NCBI GenBank assembly: GCA_027044945.1
Contig: JALUBK010000045.1
Location: forward strand, 1 to 63,419
Length of the DNA stretch: 63,419 bases
Direction: 5' to 3'
From: Campylobacterales bacterium
GTDB taxonomy: Bacteria > Campylobacterota > Campylobacteria > Campylobacterales > JALSKU01
The first letter of the stretch is position 1. Every line of letters begins with the position of its first letter. The notes under the pieces are model-generated. The model was not told where the DNA came from. It made no database searches and worked only from the letters and a program-made list of their open reading frames with translations. Of the stretch, positions 7,096 to 19,202 are shown one piece after another. Position numbers and translations under genes: made by a program.

Positions 7096-8358
7096 TTACC
7101 AATCAATAGATTGAATTTTTCCAACTTTTAGTGGAAACAAAAAAGTTTTATTAGAGTTCAATCTTATAATACCAAGAGCTGATTGTCTTTGATAATTTTT
7201 TATAAACATTACTGTTTCACCATTATTTGCAAATTGTGGAAAATAATTTCTTCCTGTGGCAGTTAATTGTCTAATATATTCTGTTTTTGTTGAAGCAAGA
7301 TAAAGATTAAAATTATTTTTGCCAAACGAACTGTCCTTTTCTCGCCTAGAAAAAACTATATAATGATCATAAGCACTAAAAGAATCATTATTTTTTCCTT
7401 GATAAATTAATTGTTCAACAGGAGCATTAATATTTAATTTTTTTGCAAAAATATTTGGATATCCTAATCTATCAGATACAAATGCAACTCTTGTTTCATT
7501 GTCAATAAAATGTCCATCTACATCAATACCTTGAAATTTAGTTAATCTTTCTTTTTGGTTTGTAATAACATTATACAGATAAATATCGGGTTGGTCATTT
7601 GGAGCCATTGTCAAAAGTATCTCAGAACCATCTTGACTAACATCTGAACAAACCAACATACCTGGTGATGATATGATTTTTTTTCTTGTTCCTTGAGATA
7701 AATTTACTCTATACAAAGTTGGAATTCTTCCATTATATGATGTATAATAAAAAGCATCTTGCTCCTTATCTGCCCATTTTGGAAAAATATTTAAACCGCC
7801 TGTTACTATTATTTTTTGATAGGTCAAAGTATAATCTGATATAATAATATCGCTTTTTCTTTTACCAGTATATTTTGCAAATATTATAAATTTTTGCATC
7901 CAATCTATGTTTGGAGCCCCTATTGCATTATTTACATCTATTACCATTTGATGAGATAAAAAAGGATATCTTTTTTTATTTTTTATTTTATATATTTTTT
8001 CTACAATAACATTATTATTTTTTGCATTTATCAATTTCATATAAGATATTAATGCACTATTTTCTTGTTCCAATTTAAATCTTAAAATTAAATCGACTTG
8101 TTTGTTGCCTTTGAAATCAGCATTATAAGATGTCTTCATAAATAAATCATCGACAATAAAATTCGAAGAAACTTTTAAATCTCCTATAATCATTTTAAAT
8201 ATTTTATTTTCTAAATTTTTATCCGAAAAATTGTCAGGTGAAGCATCTTGAACTATTATTGTGGGCAAAGAATTGCTTTTTTTAACAATATTTATAGTAG
8301 CATCATATGAAAATAATGCACTTGAGATAAAAAAAACTAAAAATAAAATTTTTTTCAT
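7096..8358 (-). CDS. tolB: Tol-Pal system beta-propeller protein TolB
   Basis: The 420-aa periplasmic protein has a signal peptide (1-17), an N-terminal alpha/beta domain with IIVQDASPDNFSDKNLENKI near 34-53, and a WD40-like beta-propeller in the second half with TolB blade motifs (for example VSQDGSEILLTMAPNDQPDIYL and VAFVSDRLGYPNIF-type repeats, each ending in DIY or NIF). TolB bridges Pal and the inner-membrane TolQRA motor. It follows the TolA-like gene by 9 nt with AAGGAGACTTT before the start. Confidence 0.95.
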   Translation of the reverse strand: MKKILFLVFFISSALFSYDATINIVKKSNSLPTIIVQDASPDNFSDKNLENKIFKMIIGDLKVSSNFIVDDLFMKTSYNADFKGNKQVDLILRFKLEQENSALISYMKLINAKNNNVIVEKIYKIKNKKRYPFLSHQMVIDVNNAIGAPNIDWMQKFIIFAKYTGKRKSDIIISDYTLTYQKIIVTGGLNIFPKWADKEQDAFYYTSYNGRIPTLYRVNLSQGTRKKIISSPGMLVCSDVSQDGSEILLTMAPNDQPDIYLYNVITNQKERLTKFQGIDVDGHFIDNETRVAFVSDRLGYPNIFAKKLNINAPVEQLIYQGKNNDSFSAYDHYIVFSRREKDSSFGKNNFNLYLASTKTEYIRQLTATGRNYFPQFANNGETVMFIKNYQRQSALGIIRLNSNKTFLFPLKVGKIQSIDW

Positions 8359-8367
8359 AAAGTCTCC

Positions 8368-9129
8368 TTATTCGTCTTTAAAATTTACTTTTATTTCAAT
8401 ATAATTTCCATTTTTATAAGATGGAAATTTTTCATTTTGCATACTTTCCAAAAAATTTTGCAATTTGGCATTGAATTCGTTATTATAGGAAAGAGTATCT
8501 ATTTTATAGCTGAAATTTCCAAACTTATCTATTTTTACAGTTACCGTTGCACTGTTTCCAGCGATAGTTCCTGGAGTCTCTTGCCATTTGTTATCAAGAA
8601 TATCTTGAATTTTACCAATGTATTTATTGTATTCACCTGCATTTTTATTTATATTTGCATTAATGTTGCTTAAAGATAGAGTTTTAATAATTTTAGTAGC
8701 ACTTTTTTTATTTTCTTGTTTTAAAGATATTCTTTTTTGAGAAATTCTATTATTTTGATTTATTTTTATATTTTTAGTAACATTTTTATCTTTTACTTTT
8801 TTTATATATTTTGCTGTATTAATATTTTTAAACAAAGATGATAGTAAATTATTTGTTTTATGAATACTTTTTTTAATTTCAGTTTTTTTAAGAATATGTT
8901 TTCTAATTATTTTCTTTTTATAAACAATTTTCTTTTTTTTAGGTATATATTTTTTTATTTTTTTATTTTCCGAAATAGATACTTCTATAAAATTCTTTTT
9001 TATATCTGTATATTTTTTTACTTTACTTTGTGAATTATCTAAACATAGCAAAACACTAAAAATTAAAACAATATAGATAGCAATAGAAACAATACCGCTT
9101 AAAAAGAAAATTTTACTATTTCGTTGCAT
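8368..9129 (-). CDS. TolA/TonB-like energy transducer
   Basis: The 253-aa protein has one N-terminal membrane helix (about 9-29), a strongly basic Lys/Ile-rich periplasmic stalk (40-155) and a C-terminal domain (160-253) resembling TolA/TonB C-termini (YIGKIQDILDNKWQETPG, then VTVKIDKFGNFSYKI). By position between tolR and tolB it is the TolA of this system, passing motor energy to the outer membrane. The stalk is low complexity and much shorter than in E. coli TolA (421 aa), so identity rests on synteny and architecture. Confidence 0.85.
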   Translation of the reverse strand: MQRNSKIFFLSGIVSIAIYIVLIFSVLLCLDNSQSKVKKYTDIKKNFIEVSISENKKIKKYIPKKKKIVYKKKIIRKHILKKTEIKKSIHKTNNLLSSLFKNINTAKYIKKVKDKNVTKNIKINQNNRISQKRISLKQENKKSATKIIKTLSLSNINANINKNAGEYNKYIGKIQDILDNKWQETPGTIAGNSATVTVKIDKFGNFSYKIDTLSYNNEFNAKLQNFLESMQNEKFPSYKNGNYIEIKVNFKDE

Positions 9130-9168
9130 TTTAATTCTTTAATATTGAACTTTTATCAATTATCACTT

Positions 9169-9561
9169 TTATCCATTTGTAATAAGAGATACTTTATAAA
9201 AACCTGCTTCTTTTATACTTTTTAATATATACATTATTGAGCCATATTGTAAATTTTTATCTGCTTTTATATATACAACAGTATTTTTAGGTATTGTTTT
9301 TGAAAACAAAATAAAACTATCCGCAAAAGCATTATATTGATATTGATTTTTGCCAATAAATATTTTTTTATTTTTTGTTATTCTAACTTCTAAATCAGGA
9401 ATTTTACTTAATATATTTGATTTTGTTCCGGTAGGAAGCTTAATATTTTCCTTATAAATAATTTCTGGTGTTGTAACCATTAATATAGCCAAAAGAACCA
9501 ACATAATATCAACAAGAGGAGTTATATTTAATTCCGGTTTTTCATCCCAATCTATTTTCAT
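9169..9561 (-). CDS. tolR: TolR/ExbD biopolymer transport protein
   Basis: The 130-aa protein has a single membrane helix at about 15-36 containing the conserved NITPLVDIMLVLLAIL motif; the Asp18 there is the proton-path residue of ExbD/TolR. The rest is a small periplasmic domain. It pairs with TolQ to use the proton gradient for Tol-Pal function. It overlaps tolQ by 4 nt. tolR versus exbD cannot be separated by sequence alone; the following tolA-tolB-pal genes favour tolR. Confidence 0.92.
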   Translation of the reverse strand: MKIDWDEKPELNITPLVDIMLVLLAILMVTTPEIIYKENIKLPTGTKSNILSKIPDLEVRITKNKKIFIGKNQYQYNAFADSFILFSKTIPKNTVVYIKADKNLQYGSIMYILKSIKEAGFYKVSLITNG

Positions 9562-10151
9562 TTGTTTTCATTGCTGTTTTTTTCTAAATTATTCAAAAGT
9601 AAAATTTTCTCTCTATCTATAATACTAAGATATTCATATGCTTTTCGTTTTAAAAAAATATATCCACTATAAGCAGGTATTGCAACCAATATACCACCTG
9701 CGGTTGCAACCAATGCTTCACTGATTGCGGGAGCAATTACATTTAAAGAAGCACTTGATGCATTTCCTAATTTAGAGAAGGTTTCAAGTATTCCTACAAT
9801 TGTTCCAAAAAGTCCTATAAAAGGTGAAGTTGAAGATATAATTGAAAGTATAGACAAAGAAGATGTTGATTTTTTTTCAGCTATATTAATACAAACATCA
9901 AATATAGAAGAAGATCCTCTATATTGATTTGTGCATTTTCTCAATATAGAATCACTTCTTACAGTTGGAGAACCCATCAACATGGCTTCTAAGGATTCTT
10001 CTTCTTTTGATTTTAAAGAACTCAAGATAAAATATCTGTATATTACGACCCAGAATGTTATCAAAAAATAAATAGACAACCATAATAAAACAGCTATGGT
10101 TATTGAACTACTTCTAGAAAGATAATTTAAAAAAAGATCTATTAATGTCAT
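9558..10151 (-). CDS. tolQ: TolQ/ExbB proton channel subunit
   Basis: The 197-aa inner-membrane protein has three hydrophobic segments (about 17-40, 95-120 and 140-165), with the MotA/TolQ/ExbB signature around SPFIGLFGTIVGILETF and EALVATAGGILVAIPAY. It forms the proton-driven motor with TolR. It begins 3 nt after atpC ends, so the Tol operon may be read through from the ATP synthase genes. Confidence 0.93.
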   Translation of the reverse strand: MTLIDLFLNYLSRSSSITIAVLLWLSIYFLITFWVVIYRYFILSSLKSKEEESLEAMLMGSPTVRSDSILRKCTNQYRGSSSIFDVCINIAEKKSTSSLSILSIISSTSPFIGLFGTIVGILETFSKLGNASSASLNVIAPAISEALVATAGGILVAIPAYSGYIFLKRKAYEYLSIIDREKILLLNNLEKNSNENK

Positions 10152-10154
10152 AAG

Positions 10155-10547
10155 TTATAACTTATTTTTTACTACGGCTTCTATTTTTCCAACGACACTA
10201 GCCATTGCAATAGGATCGCTACTGATACTTTTCAATAAATCTTTAGCTTTTTTAATTGATTCTTTAATTTTGCTATCGCTATCTCCACCAACAAATTCGG
10301 CTCCATTGGCTAAAATAGTTACTTTTTTTTCATCAACTTCTATATAGCCCCAATCAACAACAACTATTTCATGTTTATTATTAATTCTTTCTATATCAAT
10401 AGCACCAGCTTTTAAAAGAGTCAAAAGTGCAGCATGACCTGGTAAAACACCAAATTCACCTTCGCTTCCAGGTAATGTTATGCTTTTTACATCACCATCA
10501 AAAACCAAACCTTCCGGACTAACTATCTCAAGTTTAATTGTATCCAT
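10155..10547 (-). CDS. atpC: ATP synthase epsilon subunit
   Basis: The 130-aa subunit has the N-terminal beta-sandwich signature (LEIVSPEGLVFDGDVKSITL, LPGSEGEFGVLPGHAALLTLL) and a C-terminal helical hairpin. It forms part of the central stalk of F1 and can inhibit ATP hydrolysis. It follows atpD across a hairpin that looks like an intrinsic terminator, which may lower its expression relative to atpA/atpD. An AAGGACAATAG ribosome site precedes the ATG. Confidence 0.96.
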   Translation of the reverse strand: MDTIKLEIVSPEGLVFDGDVKSITLPGSEGEFGVLPGHAALLTLLKAGAIDIERINNKHEIVVVDWGYIEVDEKKVTILANGAEFVGGDSDSKIKESIKKAKDLLKSISSDPIAMASVVGKIEAVVKNKL

Positions 10548-10563
10548 CTATTGTCCTTATTAA

Positions 10564-11994
<1,431 letters not shown>

Positions 11995-12009
11995 TTATTT
12001 ATAATCCAA

Positions 12010-12894
12010 TTATTTTTGTGCTTCAACACCACTAATAATCTCGATCAACTCAGTAGTAATTGATCCTTGTCTTGCTTTATTATACTCTAAAGTTAACTCT
12101 TGCACTCTTTCACTAGCATTATTTGTTGCATTTTCCATTGCTTGCATTCTTGCACTATGTTCTGCGGCAAGAGAATCAATCAAAGAATAATACATATTAT
12201 ATTCAATATATTTTTTGACCAATTCATCCAAAAGTTTCATATTGTCTTCTGGCTCAACTTCAATCATTGAAGTTGAAACTGCATTTGGCTCTTCAAAAGT
12301 TTTTATAGGAATTAAATTCAATGTCTTTAATTCTTGTGATATCATATTTCGATAACCATTATGAACTAAAATAATTCTATCAGTTTTCTTATCAAGAAAA
12401 TCATCAATTGAATTATTAATAATACTTGCAGCTTTGTTAAATGTTGGAGCAGAACTTACACCAACATATTTAGCAAAAATATCAATTTTAAGAAAATTAA
12501 AATATGAAATTCCTTTTTTTCCAACTGCTATCAATCTAACTTTAGCTTTTTTATCATTATATTCTTTTAATAATTTGCTAACTACTTTAATAGTTTGCAT
12601 ATTAAAACCACCACAAAGACCTTTATCAGCAGTTATAAAAATAATATCAACAACCTTTGGATTATCATTTATATCAAAAAATCTACTTTTGATGCCACCT
12701 ACCCGATATTGATTTATTTTATAAGAAATTTCAGACAAAACTTCATTTATTTTAATATCATAAGCTTTAGATTGTTCAGCAGCTTGCTTTGCTCTCATTA
12801 ATTTAGCCGTTGAAACAAGTTTCATGGCTCTTGTAGTCTTTTGAGTATTTTTAACACTACCAATTTTTCTTTTTATATCTTTTAGATTTGCCAT
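12010..12894 (-). CDS. atpG: ATP synthase gamma subunit
   Basis: The 294-aa rotor subunit of F1 has the N-terminal helix ([21 protein letters not shown]) and the C-terminal helix ([37 protein letters not shown]) that form the coiled-coil shaft, and [13 protein letters not shown] in the Rossmann-like part. Length and motifs are typical. It starts 10 nt after atpA and shares its operon. Confidence 0.97.
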   Translation of the reverse strand: MANLKDIKRKIGSVKNTQKTTRAMKLVSTAKLMRAKQAAEQSKAYDIKINEVLSEISYKINQYRVGGIKSRFFDINDNPKVVDIIFITADKGLCGGFNMQTIKVVSKLLKEYNDKKAKVRLIAVGKKGISYFNFLKIDIFAKYVGVSSAPTFNKAASIINNSIDDFLDKKTDRIILVHNGYRNMISQELKTLNLIPIKTFEEPNAVSTSMIEVEPEDNMKLLDELVKKYIEYNMYYSLIDSLAAEHSARMQAMENATNNASERVQELTLEYNKARQGSITTELIEIISGVEAQK

Positions 12895-12903
12895 TTTATA
12901 ACC

Positions 12904-14421
12904 CTATTTAACTTCAAAAGTTGTCTTAAACTCATCCAATATTTTATTTAACTTTGATTTTATTTCATCATCTATTTTTTGTTTTGTTCTAATATCTTTT
13001 AAAATTTCTGGATATTTTGCTTCAATAAATGGATAAAGCTCAGCTTCAAATTTTGTTACATTTTGTGCTTCTATATCATCAAGATATCCATTTGCTCCTG
13101 CATAAACAATAACTACTTGTCTTTCAATTGAAAGAGGAGAATAAGGAGGTTGTTTTAAAACTTCAACCATTCTCTGACCTCTTTCTAATTGCTTTCTACT
13201 TGTTTCGTCCAAATCACTAGCAAATTGAGCAAAAGCTTGAAGTTCTCTATATTGAGCAAGATCAAGTCTTAAGGTTCCTGCTACTTGTTTAATTGCTTTT
13301 ATTTGAGCTGCACCACCAACTCGTGATACAGAAAGACCAACATTTATTGCAGGTCTTATACCAGAATTAAACAAATCAGTTTCTAAGAAAATTTGTCCAT
13401 CTGTAATAGATATAACATTTGTTGGAATATAAGCTGAAACATCACCTGCTTGTGTTTCAATAATAGGCAAAGCAGTTAAACTACCAGCACCTAATTCATC
13501 ACTAACTTTAGCAGCTCTTTCAAGAAGTCTTGAATGTAAATAAAAAACATCACCAGGATATGCTTCTCTTCCTGGAGGTCTTCTTAAAATCAATGACATT
13601 TCTCTATAAGCAACGGCATGTTTGCTCAAATCATCATATATAATCAAAGCATGTTTGCTATTGTCTCTAAAATATTCACCCATTGTAACACCAGCATATG
13701 GAGCAAGATATTGTAATGCAGCAGGATCGCTAGCACCTGCATTTACTATTATAGTATATTCCATTGCGCCATGTTCTTCAAGTTTTTTAACAACTTGAGC
13801 CACAGTTGATTGTTTTTGTCCTATTGCAACATAAATACAAATAACATCTTTATCTTTTTGATTAATAATTGTATCTATTGCTACAGTTGTTTTACCTGTT
13901 TGTCTATCACCAATAATAAGCTCTCTTTGTCCCCTACCAATAGGAACCAAACAATCGATTGCTTTTATACCAGTTTGAAGTGGTTCATGAACTGATTTTC
14001 TATCCATAATTCCAGGGGCTTTTTCTTCAACAAATCTAAATTCTTTTGCTTCTATTTGTCCTTTTGAATCTATTGGCTCACCCAATGGATTAACAATTCT
14101 ACCTACAACAGCATCACCAACAGGAACTTTTAATAGTTTTCCTTCTCTTTTTACAGAAAAACCTTCAGATATATCAGTTCCTCTTCCAAGAACAACAACA
14201 CCAACACTTGATTCTTCCAAGTTTAATGCCATTCCTTTTTCGCCATTTTCAAATTCAACTATTTCACCAGCCATTACATTTTTAAGTCCGTAAACTTGGG
14301 CAATACCGTCGGCAATTGAAATAACTTTACCGGTTTCTTCGATATCAACACTTAACTCAAAATTATCGATTCTCTCTTTTATAATTGAGCTAATTTCATC
14401 AGCTTTAATCTTTGAACTCAC
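12904..14421 (-). CDS. atpA: ATP synthase alpha subunit
   Basis: The 505-aa non-catalytic nucleotide-binding subunit of F1 has Walker A GDRQTGKT (171-178), the [20 protein letters not shown] segment, and the ATPase alpha/beta signature [17 protein letters not shown]. The N-terminal helix that contacts the delta subunit is present. A GGAGTGCTCAAGTG-type ribosome site precedes the ATG and the gene follows atpH by 22 nt. Confidence 0.98.
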   Translation of the reverse strand: MSSKIKADEISSIIKERIDNFELSVDIEETGKVISIADGIAQVYGLKNVMAGEIVEFENGEKGMALNLEESSVGVVVLGRGTDISEGFSVKREGKLLKVPVGDAVVGRIVNPLGEPIDSKGQIEAKEFRFVEEKAPGIMDRKSVHEPLQTGIKAIDCLVPIGRGQRELIIGDRQTGKTTVAIDTIINQKDKDVICIYVAIGQKQSTVAQVVKKLEEHGAMEYTIIVNAGASDPAALQYLAPYAGVTMGEYFRDNSKHALIIYDDLSKHAVAYREMSLILRRPPGREAYPGDVFYLHSRLLERAAKVSDELGAGSLTALPIIETQAGDVSAYIPTNVISITDGQIFLETDLFNSGIRPAINVGLSVSRVGGAAQIKAIKQVAGTLRLDLAQYRELQAFAQFASDLDETSRKQLERGQRMVEVLKQPPYSPLSIERQVVIVYAGANGYLDDIEAQNVTKFEAELYPFIEAKYPEILKDIRTKQKIDDEIKSKLNKILDEFKTTFEVK

Positions 14422-14443
14422 TTGAGCACTCCTTATCTTATTT

Positions 14444-14974
14444 TTATATTGCTTTTAGTATATGCTCAGTCATTTGAGCTTTTAATCTATTGATTGAAAA
14501 ACTAATTTCAACACCTAAATCTTCTATTTCTATTTTTATTCCCGGATAATTGGTAATTATATTTTCAAGAATGATTGTAGAATTAAATTTATTACTCAAT
14601 TTGTTTTCAATATCTATTCTACTTTTATCATCAATTTCTTTAAAACTTATAATTTTACCTGCAAATTTGTTTTCTTGTATTGATATTTGATACCTTATTT
14701 CATTACAAATAGAAGGCAATAATTCTACTCTATCATTTTCTACTAATATTTTTATAAAATTATTTAAATTTTCATTAGAATTTTCGATTAATGATATTAT
14801 AAAATTATATTTTTCATCTTTACTTATATTTGGAGAAAGTATAATATTTTGCATTTTTTCAAGTTTGTAAGCATTACCTAAAATTTTTAATTTTTCATAA
14901 TACTCTTTTGCTTGTTCTTTATCTATTCCTAAAAGCAATGCTTTGACATATTTTTTTGATATAGCAGATATCAT
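14444..14974 (-). CDS. atpH: ATP synthase delta subunit
   Basis: The 176-aa OSCP/delta-type subunit links the F1 head to the peripheral stalk. The N-terminal helical bundle begins [13 protein letters not shown], and the C-terminal region ends with the family-like [20 protein letters not shown] segment. It overlaps atpF by one base, showing tight translational coupling. Confidence 0.94.
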   Translation of the reverse strand: MISAISKKYVKALLLGIDKEQAKEYYEKLKILGNAYKLEKMQNIILSPNISKDEKYNFIISLIENSNENLNNFIKILVENDRVELLPSICNEIRYQISIQENKFAGKIISFKEIDDKSRIDIENKLSNKFNSTIILENIITNYPGIKIEIEDLGVEISFSINRLKAQMTEHILKAI

Positions 14975-15480
14975 TATGCAACCTTTTTCATGATTATATT
15001 AACAAGCTCTTGGTTTTCAAATGTTTGAATATCTTTTTCGAATAATGATCCAATTATTTCGGCAACAACTTTTTTAACCATTTTTCTTTTTTCGATATTC
15101 TTTTTTTCTTCTTGATATTTTTCTAAATTTTTAAGATCATTTTGTAAATCTTTTTCAAATTTTTCAATTATTAAAGTAGCTTCTTTTTTTGCATCTTCAA
15201 TTATATTTTTTGCCACTATTTTAGATTCTTCAAGCTTTTTAATAGCATCTTCTTTTGCTTTTTTTGATTCTTCTACTTTATCTCTTATAGAATTTAAAGT
15301 ATTTATAATCTCTTCTCGCCTTTGTTGAAAGAAATTTTTTAAAGGTTCTGCTATAAATCTATATAATATTGCAGCAAAAATTAAAAAGTTGATTGTTCTT
15401 GGAAATATATCCGTATGTTCTCCGCTTGAAGCAAATATAGCAACAGGAAATATAAGTATTAATAATAATTTAACTAACAA
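14974..15480 (-). CDS. atpF: ATP synthase b subunit
   Basis: The 168-aa peripheral-stalk subunit has an N-terminal hydrophobic stretch. Residues 1-18 look like a signal or first helix (ending VAIFASSGEH) and a second hydrophobic segment covers about 28-48 (INFLIFAAILYRFIAEPL). A long charged coiled coil follows from 50 to 165. Campylobacterota carry this b subunit together with a second b' subunit, as here. The gene overlaps both atpF' (7 nt) and atpH (1 nt). Confidence 0.94.
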   Translation of the reverse strand: MLVKLLLILIFPVAIFASSGEHTDIFPRTINFLIFAAILYRFIAEPLKNFFQQRREEIINTLNSIRDKVEESKKAKEDAIKKLEESKIVAKNIIEDAKKEATLIIEKFEKDLQNDLKNLEKYQEEKKNIEKRKMVKKVVAEIIGSLFEKDIQTFENQELVNIIMKKVA

Positions 15481-15914
15481 TGTATAACTCCTTCTATCTT
15501 GCTTATTTTAGTTTTTAAACTCTTTTCAAAAAGAGGTAAACTTTCAGCTAATTTTTCTTTTAATTCATCTTTTTCAAGGATTAAATCATTCATAAAGGAT
15601 TCATATTCTTTTTCTAAAAACTCTTTTTTCAAATTAAGCTCTTTATTAGCCTTTTCTTTTGCATTTTTGATAGCTTCTTCTCGTATTAAAAATGCTTTTT
15701 CTTTTGCATTTTTTAAGATATCAGCACTCTCTTTTTCCAAATGAGATACATTTCCGCTATTTCTTTTAGCAAGATTCATATCTTCTTGTATTGATTTATC
15801 CCTATCGTCCATAAAAGTTAATAATGGTTTATATAAAATTCTATTAAGAACTATTATTAAACAAATAAATAGAACAATAACCATCAGTAACAAATCCGGA
15901 TTTAAGTCCAACAT
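15474..15914 (-). CDS. atpF': ATP synthase b' subunit
   Basis: The 146-aa protein has one N-terminal membrane helix (about 8-30, LLLMVIVLFICLIIVLNRIL) and a charged coiled coil, with KPLLTFMDDRDKSIQEDMNLA following the membrane part as in other b' subunits. It heads the F1/stalk genes; subunits a and c are not in the window. The ~120 nt between it and parB are AT-rich and contain TTGATA and TAAAAT-like boxes but no clear promoter. A GGAGTAATA ribosome site precedes the ATG. Confidence 0.93.
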   Translation of the reverse strand: MLDLNPDLLLMVIVLFICLIIVLNRILYKPLLTFMDDRDKSIQEDMNLAKRNSGNVSHLEKESADILKNAKEKAFLIREEAIKNAKEKANKELNLKKEFLEKEYESFMNDLILEKDELKEKLAESLPLFEKSLKTKISKIEGVIHC

Positions 15915-16035
15915 TATTACTCCTTCATTTTTATAACTAATTTTATCATTAAAAATTTAGAAAATTTTATATTTCGATATTCTATCAAAATTAAATATAA
16001 ACTTTTATTAAATAAACTATTTTTTTTTAATTATA

Positions 16036-16887
16036 TTAATTAATTTTTGACAAAAATTCTAAAATTTCATCATTGTTTTTAAATTCTAAAATTAATTTAT
16101 TATTTTTTATTAAATATTTTATGTGAAGAGCTTTGATTTTGTTTTCCAATATTTTTAAATTTTCAAAAGGTTTATATTTAATTTGCTTTTTATTTTCAGA
16201 TTTATCTTTTTTTAAATGTTTTACAATATTTTCTGTTTCTCTGACACTTAATTTTTGACCAATAATAGAATTTACAACATTTTCTTCATCTTCTTTGCTC
16301 AATCCGACTAATATCTTGGCATGACCTTGAGAAATTTTATTTTCACTAATATATTTTTTAGTTCTTTCACTTAAATTTAAAAGTCTTAAAGTGTTTGTTA
16401 TTTGAGTTCTACTTTTGTGTATAATATTAGAAAGTTCATCATGTGTTATTTTATATTGTTCTATCAATTCATAATAAGCTATAGCCAATTCTATGGGATT
16501 TAAATCTTCTCTTTGAATATTTTCTATCAATGCCAGTTCGCGCAAATTTTCAGATTTTATATCAGCAACAATAGCTTTGATATGAGTCAATCCAGCTATT
16601 TTAGAAGCTCTAAATCTCCTCTCACCAGCAATTATCATATATCCATTATCTTTTTTAACAAGAATAATAGGTTGCAAAAGACCATATTTTTTTATAGATT
16701 TGCTTAATTCTTCAAGAGCAGTTGCATCAAAATAATTTCTAGGTTGATATATATTTGGTGTTATCTCATCTAAATTTATCTCTTGTATTACACTACTTTT
16801 ATCTTCTAAATCTTGTTTATAAGCTTCTTCTACATCATCTAATATCGCTCCGATACCTCGCCCTAAAGCTTTTTTTACTTTTGCCAT
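16036..16887 (-). CDS. parB: Chromosome partitioning protein ParB (Spo0J)
   Basis: The 283-aa CTP-dependent DNA clamp binds parS sites. The N-terminus (KALGRGIGAILDDVEEAY) carries the ParA-stimulating segment, residues 35-125 form the ParB/Srx domain with GERRFRAS and ENIQREDLNPIELA, followed by a helix-turn-helix (KSRTQITNTLRLL, SQGHAKILVGL) and a C-terminal dimer domain. No parS-like palindrome was identified in the window. It is adjacent to parA with a 1-nt gap. Confidence 0.97.
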   Translation of the reverse strand: MAKVKKALGRGIGAILDDVEEAYKQDLEDKSSVIQEINLDEITPNIYQPRNYFDATALEELSKSIKKYGLLQPIILVKKDNGYMIIAGERRFRASKIAGLTHIKAIVADIKSENLRELALIENIQREDLNPIELAIAYYELIEQYKITHDELSNIIHKSRTQITNTLRLLNLSERTKKYISENKISQGHAKILVGLSKEDEENVVNSIIGQKLSVRETENIVKHLKKDKSENKKQIKYKPFENLKILENKIKALHIKYLIKNNKLILEFKNNDEILEFLSKIN

Positions 16888-16888
16888 T

Positions 16889-17674
16889 TTATCCCACCAA
16901 AATAGAAGTTGCTAAATTTTGATATGCTTGTGAACCAGTTGATTTTATATCATAAAGTATAATAGGCTTGCCAAAACTAGGACTTTCAGCCAATTTAACA
17001 TTTCTTGGAACAACCACATAAGACGATGTTTGTTTATTGAAAAAAAGTTTATTTTTAAAATGTTGTTTCAAATCTGCAAAAACTTGTTTTGAGAGATTAT
17101 TTTGAGTGCTATACATAGTTGGCAAAAAACCTTTAATTTTTAATTTTGGATTTATTGTTCTTTTTATTAACTTTATAGTATTTAAAAGCTGAGCCAATCC
17201 TTCAAGTGCAAAAAATTCACATTGAATCGGTATAATAACAGAATTTGAAGCACTCAAAGCATTTATGGTTATACTTCCAAGTGCTGGAGGAGAATCTATA
17301 ATAACATAATCATATTGATCCTTAATCTCTTCAATTTTATTTTTCAAAACCAATTCTCTGCCATTTGTTTCTTCATCATAAAATTCTTTTTCAATGCCAA
17401 CCAAACCTATATTTGATGGTGCCAAATGAAGTGTAGATATAGATGTTTTTAAAATAATTTGAGATAATTTTTTACTTCCTATTAAAACATGATAAATATT
17501 AAACTCATAATCATTTCTATGAAATCCGAGCCCCGTAGTTGCATTTGATTGGGGATCAGCATCAATTAGTAAAACTTTTTTTTCAGCAACAGCTAATGAT
17601 GCTGCTAAATTTATAGCAGTAGTAGTTTTTCCTACCCCACCCTTTTGATTAGCAATAGCAATAATTTCTTTCAT
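16889..17674 (-). CDS. parA: Chromosome partitioning ATPase ParA (Soj)
   Basis: The 261-aa ParA-family ATPase has the deviant Walker A KGGVGKTT (11-18), [16 protein letters not shown], and the [12 protein letters not shown] motif. It forms nucleoid-bound gradients that move ParB-parS complexes. It overlaps birA by 4 nt and sits directly before parB. Confidence 0.97.
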   Translation of the reverse strand: MKEIIAIANQKGGVGKTTTAINLAASLAVAEKKVLLIDADPQSNATTGLGFHRNDYEFNIYHVLIGSKKLSQIILKTSISTLHLAPSNIGLVGIEKEFYDEETNGRELVLKNKIEEIKDQYDYVIIDSPPALGSITINALSASNSVIIPIQCEFFALEGLAQLLNTIKLIKRTINPKLKIKGFLPTMYSTQNNLSKQVFADLKQHFKNKLFFNKQTSSYVVVPRNVKLAESPSFGKPIILYDIKSTGSQAYQNLATSILVG

Positions 17675-18306
17675 CTTAAATTAAACACCTTTCTGCCATT
17701 GATTGATATTGAACCATCAAAATTCAACTCTGCATCTTGCAAAGACAACTTTTCATTTTTATAATGAAAAACAAATTTTTTACTCTTTTGAAATTCTATC
17801 TTATATTTACTAAAAATCTGCTTCCATGAACAATTTTTTTTAATTTTTTTTATAAATTGATTTATTAATTCATTTTTATCAACTATAATATCCAATTTAC
17901 TATAATTTTGGGGGGACTGCAAAATATTTAATCCTATGGAACAAATTATATATTCATTTGTTTTTATTGTTATGACTCCACCTATTTTTTTATTTTTAAT
18001 ATAAAAATCATTAGGCCATTTTAACCATATTTTAGAGCCTTTATCGGCTAATAATTCTTTTAAAATATAAGAAAAATATATAGAAGTTGATTGAAGAGGC
18101 AAATTATTTGGCAAATGTTTCAAATTTACACAAAATGATAAAAAAAGATTTCCTTTTAAGCTTATCCAACTGTTTCCTCTGCTTCCTATGCCATTAGTTT
18201 GTTCATCACAACATATACAAACAGGTGGTTTCAAAATTCCATTTTTTAATGCTTCCAATAAATAATTATGAGTTGATTTTAATGAATCAAAGTATATTAT
18301 CTCCAA
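17671..18306 (-). CDS. birA: Biotin-[acetyl-CoA-carboxylase] ligase, catalytic domain only
   Basis: The 211-aa protein lacks the N-terminal DNA-binding domain of bifunctional BirA, so it acts only as biotin ligase. It activates biotin as biotinyl-AMP and loads it onto carboxylase carriers. The biotin-binding loop is GSRGNSW (41-47), with KWPND at 96-100 and KIGG at 107-110. The start overlaps the fmt end by 20 nt. Confidence 0.93.
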   Translation of the reverse strand: MEIIYFDSLKSTHNYLLEALKNGILKPPVCICCDEQTNGIGSRGNSWISLKGNLFLSFCVNLKHLPNNLPLQSTSIYFSYILKELLADKGSKIWLKWPNDFYIKNKKIGGVITIKTNEYIICSIGLNILQSPQNYSKLDIIVDKNELINQFIKKIKKNCSWKQIFSKYKIEFQKSKKFVFHYKNEKLSLQDAELNFDGSISINGRKVFNLR

Positions 18307-19201
18307 CTTTTAACCTTTTACCCATAATATATTCCTTTGCACTCATTTCTCTTTTTGATTTTGCTTGAACCGTTAAAAGATCAATAGCACCTATTTTACA
18401 AGAAATAATTACATTATCATTTCCTATATATAAAATTTCTCCCGGCTTTTCCGTGCTTTTCATATCAGATAATTGTATTTTTTTCAATTTTAAGCCATTT
18501 GATAAATAAATTCCAGGCCATGGATTAAATGCTTTAAACTTGGTAAAAATTTCTTTTGAGTCATTTAAAATTATTTCTCCATCACTTTTTCGTATTTTTT
18601 TTGCATACGAACTTAAAGCATTTATTTGTTTAATCGGCTTTATATTTTTCCAGTTTTTCAAAGTATTTATGCATAATATAGCTGCACTTTTAGATAATTT
18701 TTCAAAAAGTTCATTAACCATTATATCTTTTTCAATTTTTATAAAAATATAAGATAAAATATCTCCCGTATCCAATCCTTCATTCATAAGCATAGCACTA
18801 ACACCCGTATAATTATCATGATTTAAGATAGAAGATTGTATTGGTGAAGCACCTCTGTATTTTGGAAGTAAAGAAGCATGAAGATTGATGCAAGGAGCAA
18901 TATTTAAAATATTTTTAGGAAGTATTTGACCATATGCCGCTACCACAATAAAATCCAAATTCATATTTTTAATCAATAATTCTATTTTTTCATCTTTTAA
19001 AGTTGCAGGTTGATATATTGGAATTTCACTATTTTTATTCATCAAAAATTGTTTTACATGAGGCGGAGTTATTGTTTGTTTTCTTCCAACTGGTTTATCT
19101 GGCTGAGTAAAGACTGCTACAACTTTTATTTGTTCATCTTTTATTAAACTATTTAATATTTCACTTGCATAATCAGGTGTCCCCATAAAAAGAATTTTCA
19201 T
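18287..19201 (-). CDS. fmt: Methionyl-tRNA formyltransferase
   Basis: Fmt formylates initiator Met-tRNA using 10-formyl-tetrahydrofolate. The open frame extends to 19273, but the ATG at 19201 (304 aa) begins MKILFMGTPDYASEIL, the canonical N-terminus, and puts the catalytic residues at Asn106, His108 and Asp144, as in E. coli Fmt. The extension would lie inside proB. The SLLPKYRGASPIQ loop follows His108. It starts 1 nt after proB ends, so translation is coupled. Confidence 0.95.
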   Translation of the reverse strand: MKILFMGTPDYASEILNSLIKDEQIKVVAVFTQPDKPVGRKQTITPPHVKQFLMNKNSEIPIYQPATLKDEKIELLIKNMNLDFIVVAAYGQILPKNILNIAPCINLHASLLPKYRGASPIQSSILNHDNYTGVSAMLMNEGLDTGDILSYIFIKIEKDIMVNELFEKLSKSAAILCINTLKNWKNIKPIKQINALSSYAKKIRKSDGEIILNDSKEIFTKFKAFNPWPGIYLSNGLKLKKIQLSDMKSTEKPGEILYIGNDNVIISCKIGAIDLLTVQAKSKREMSAKEYIMGKRLKVGDNIL

Positions 19202-19202
19202 T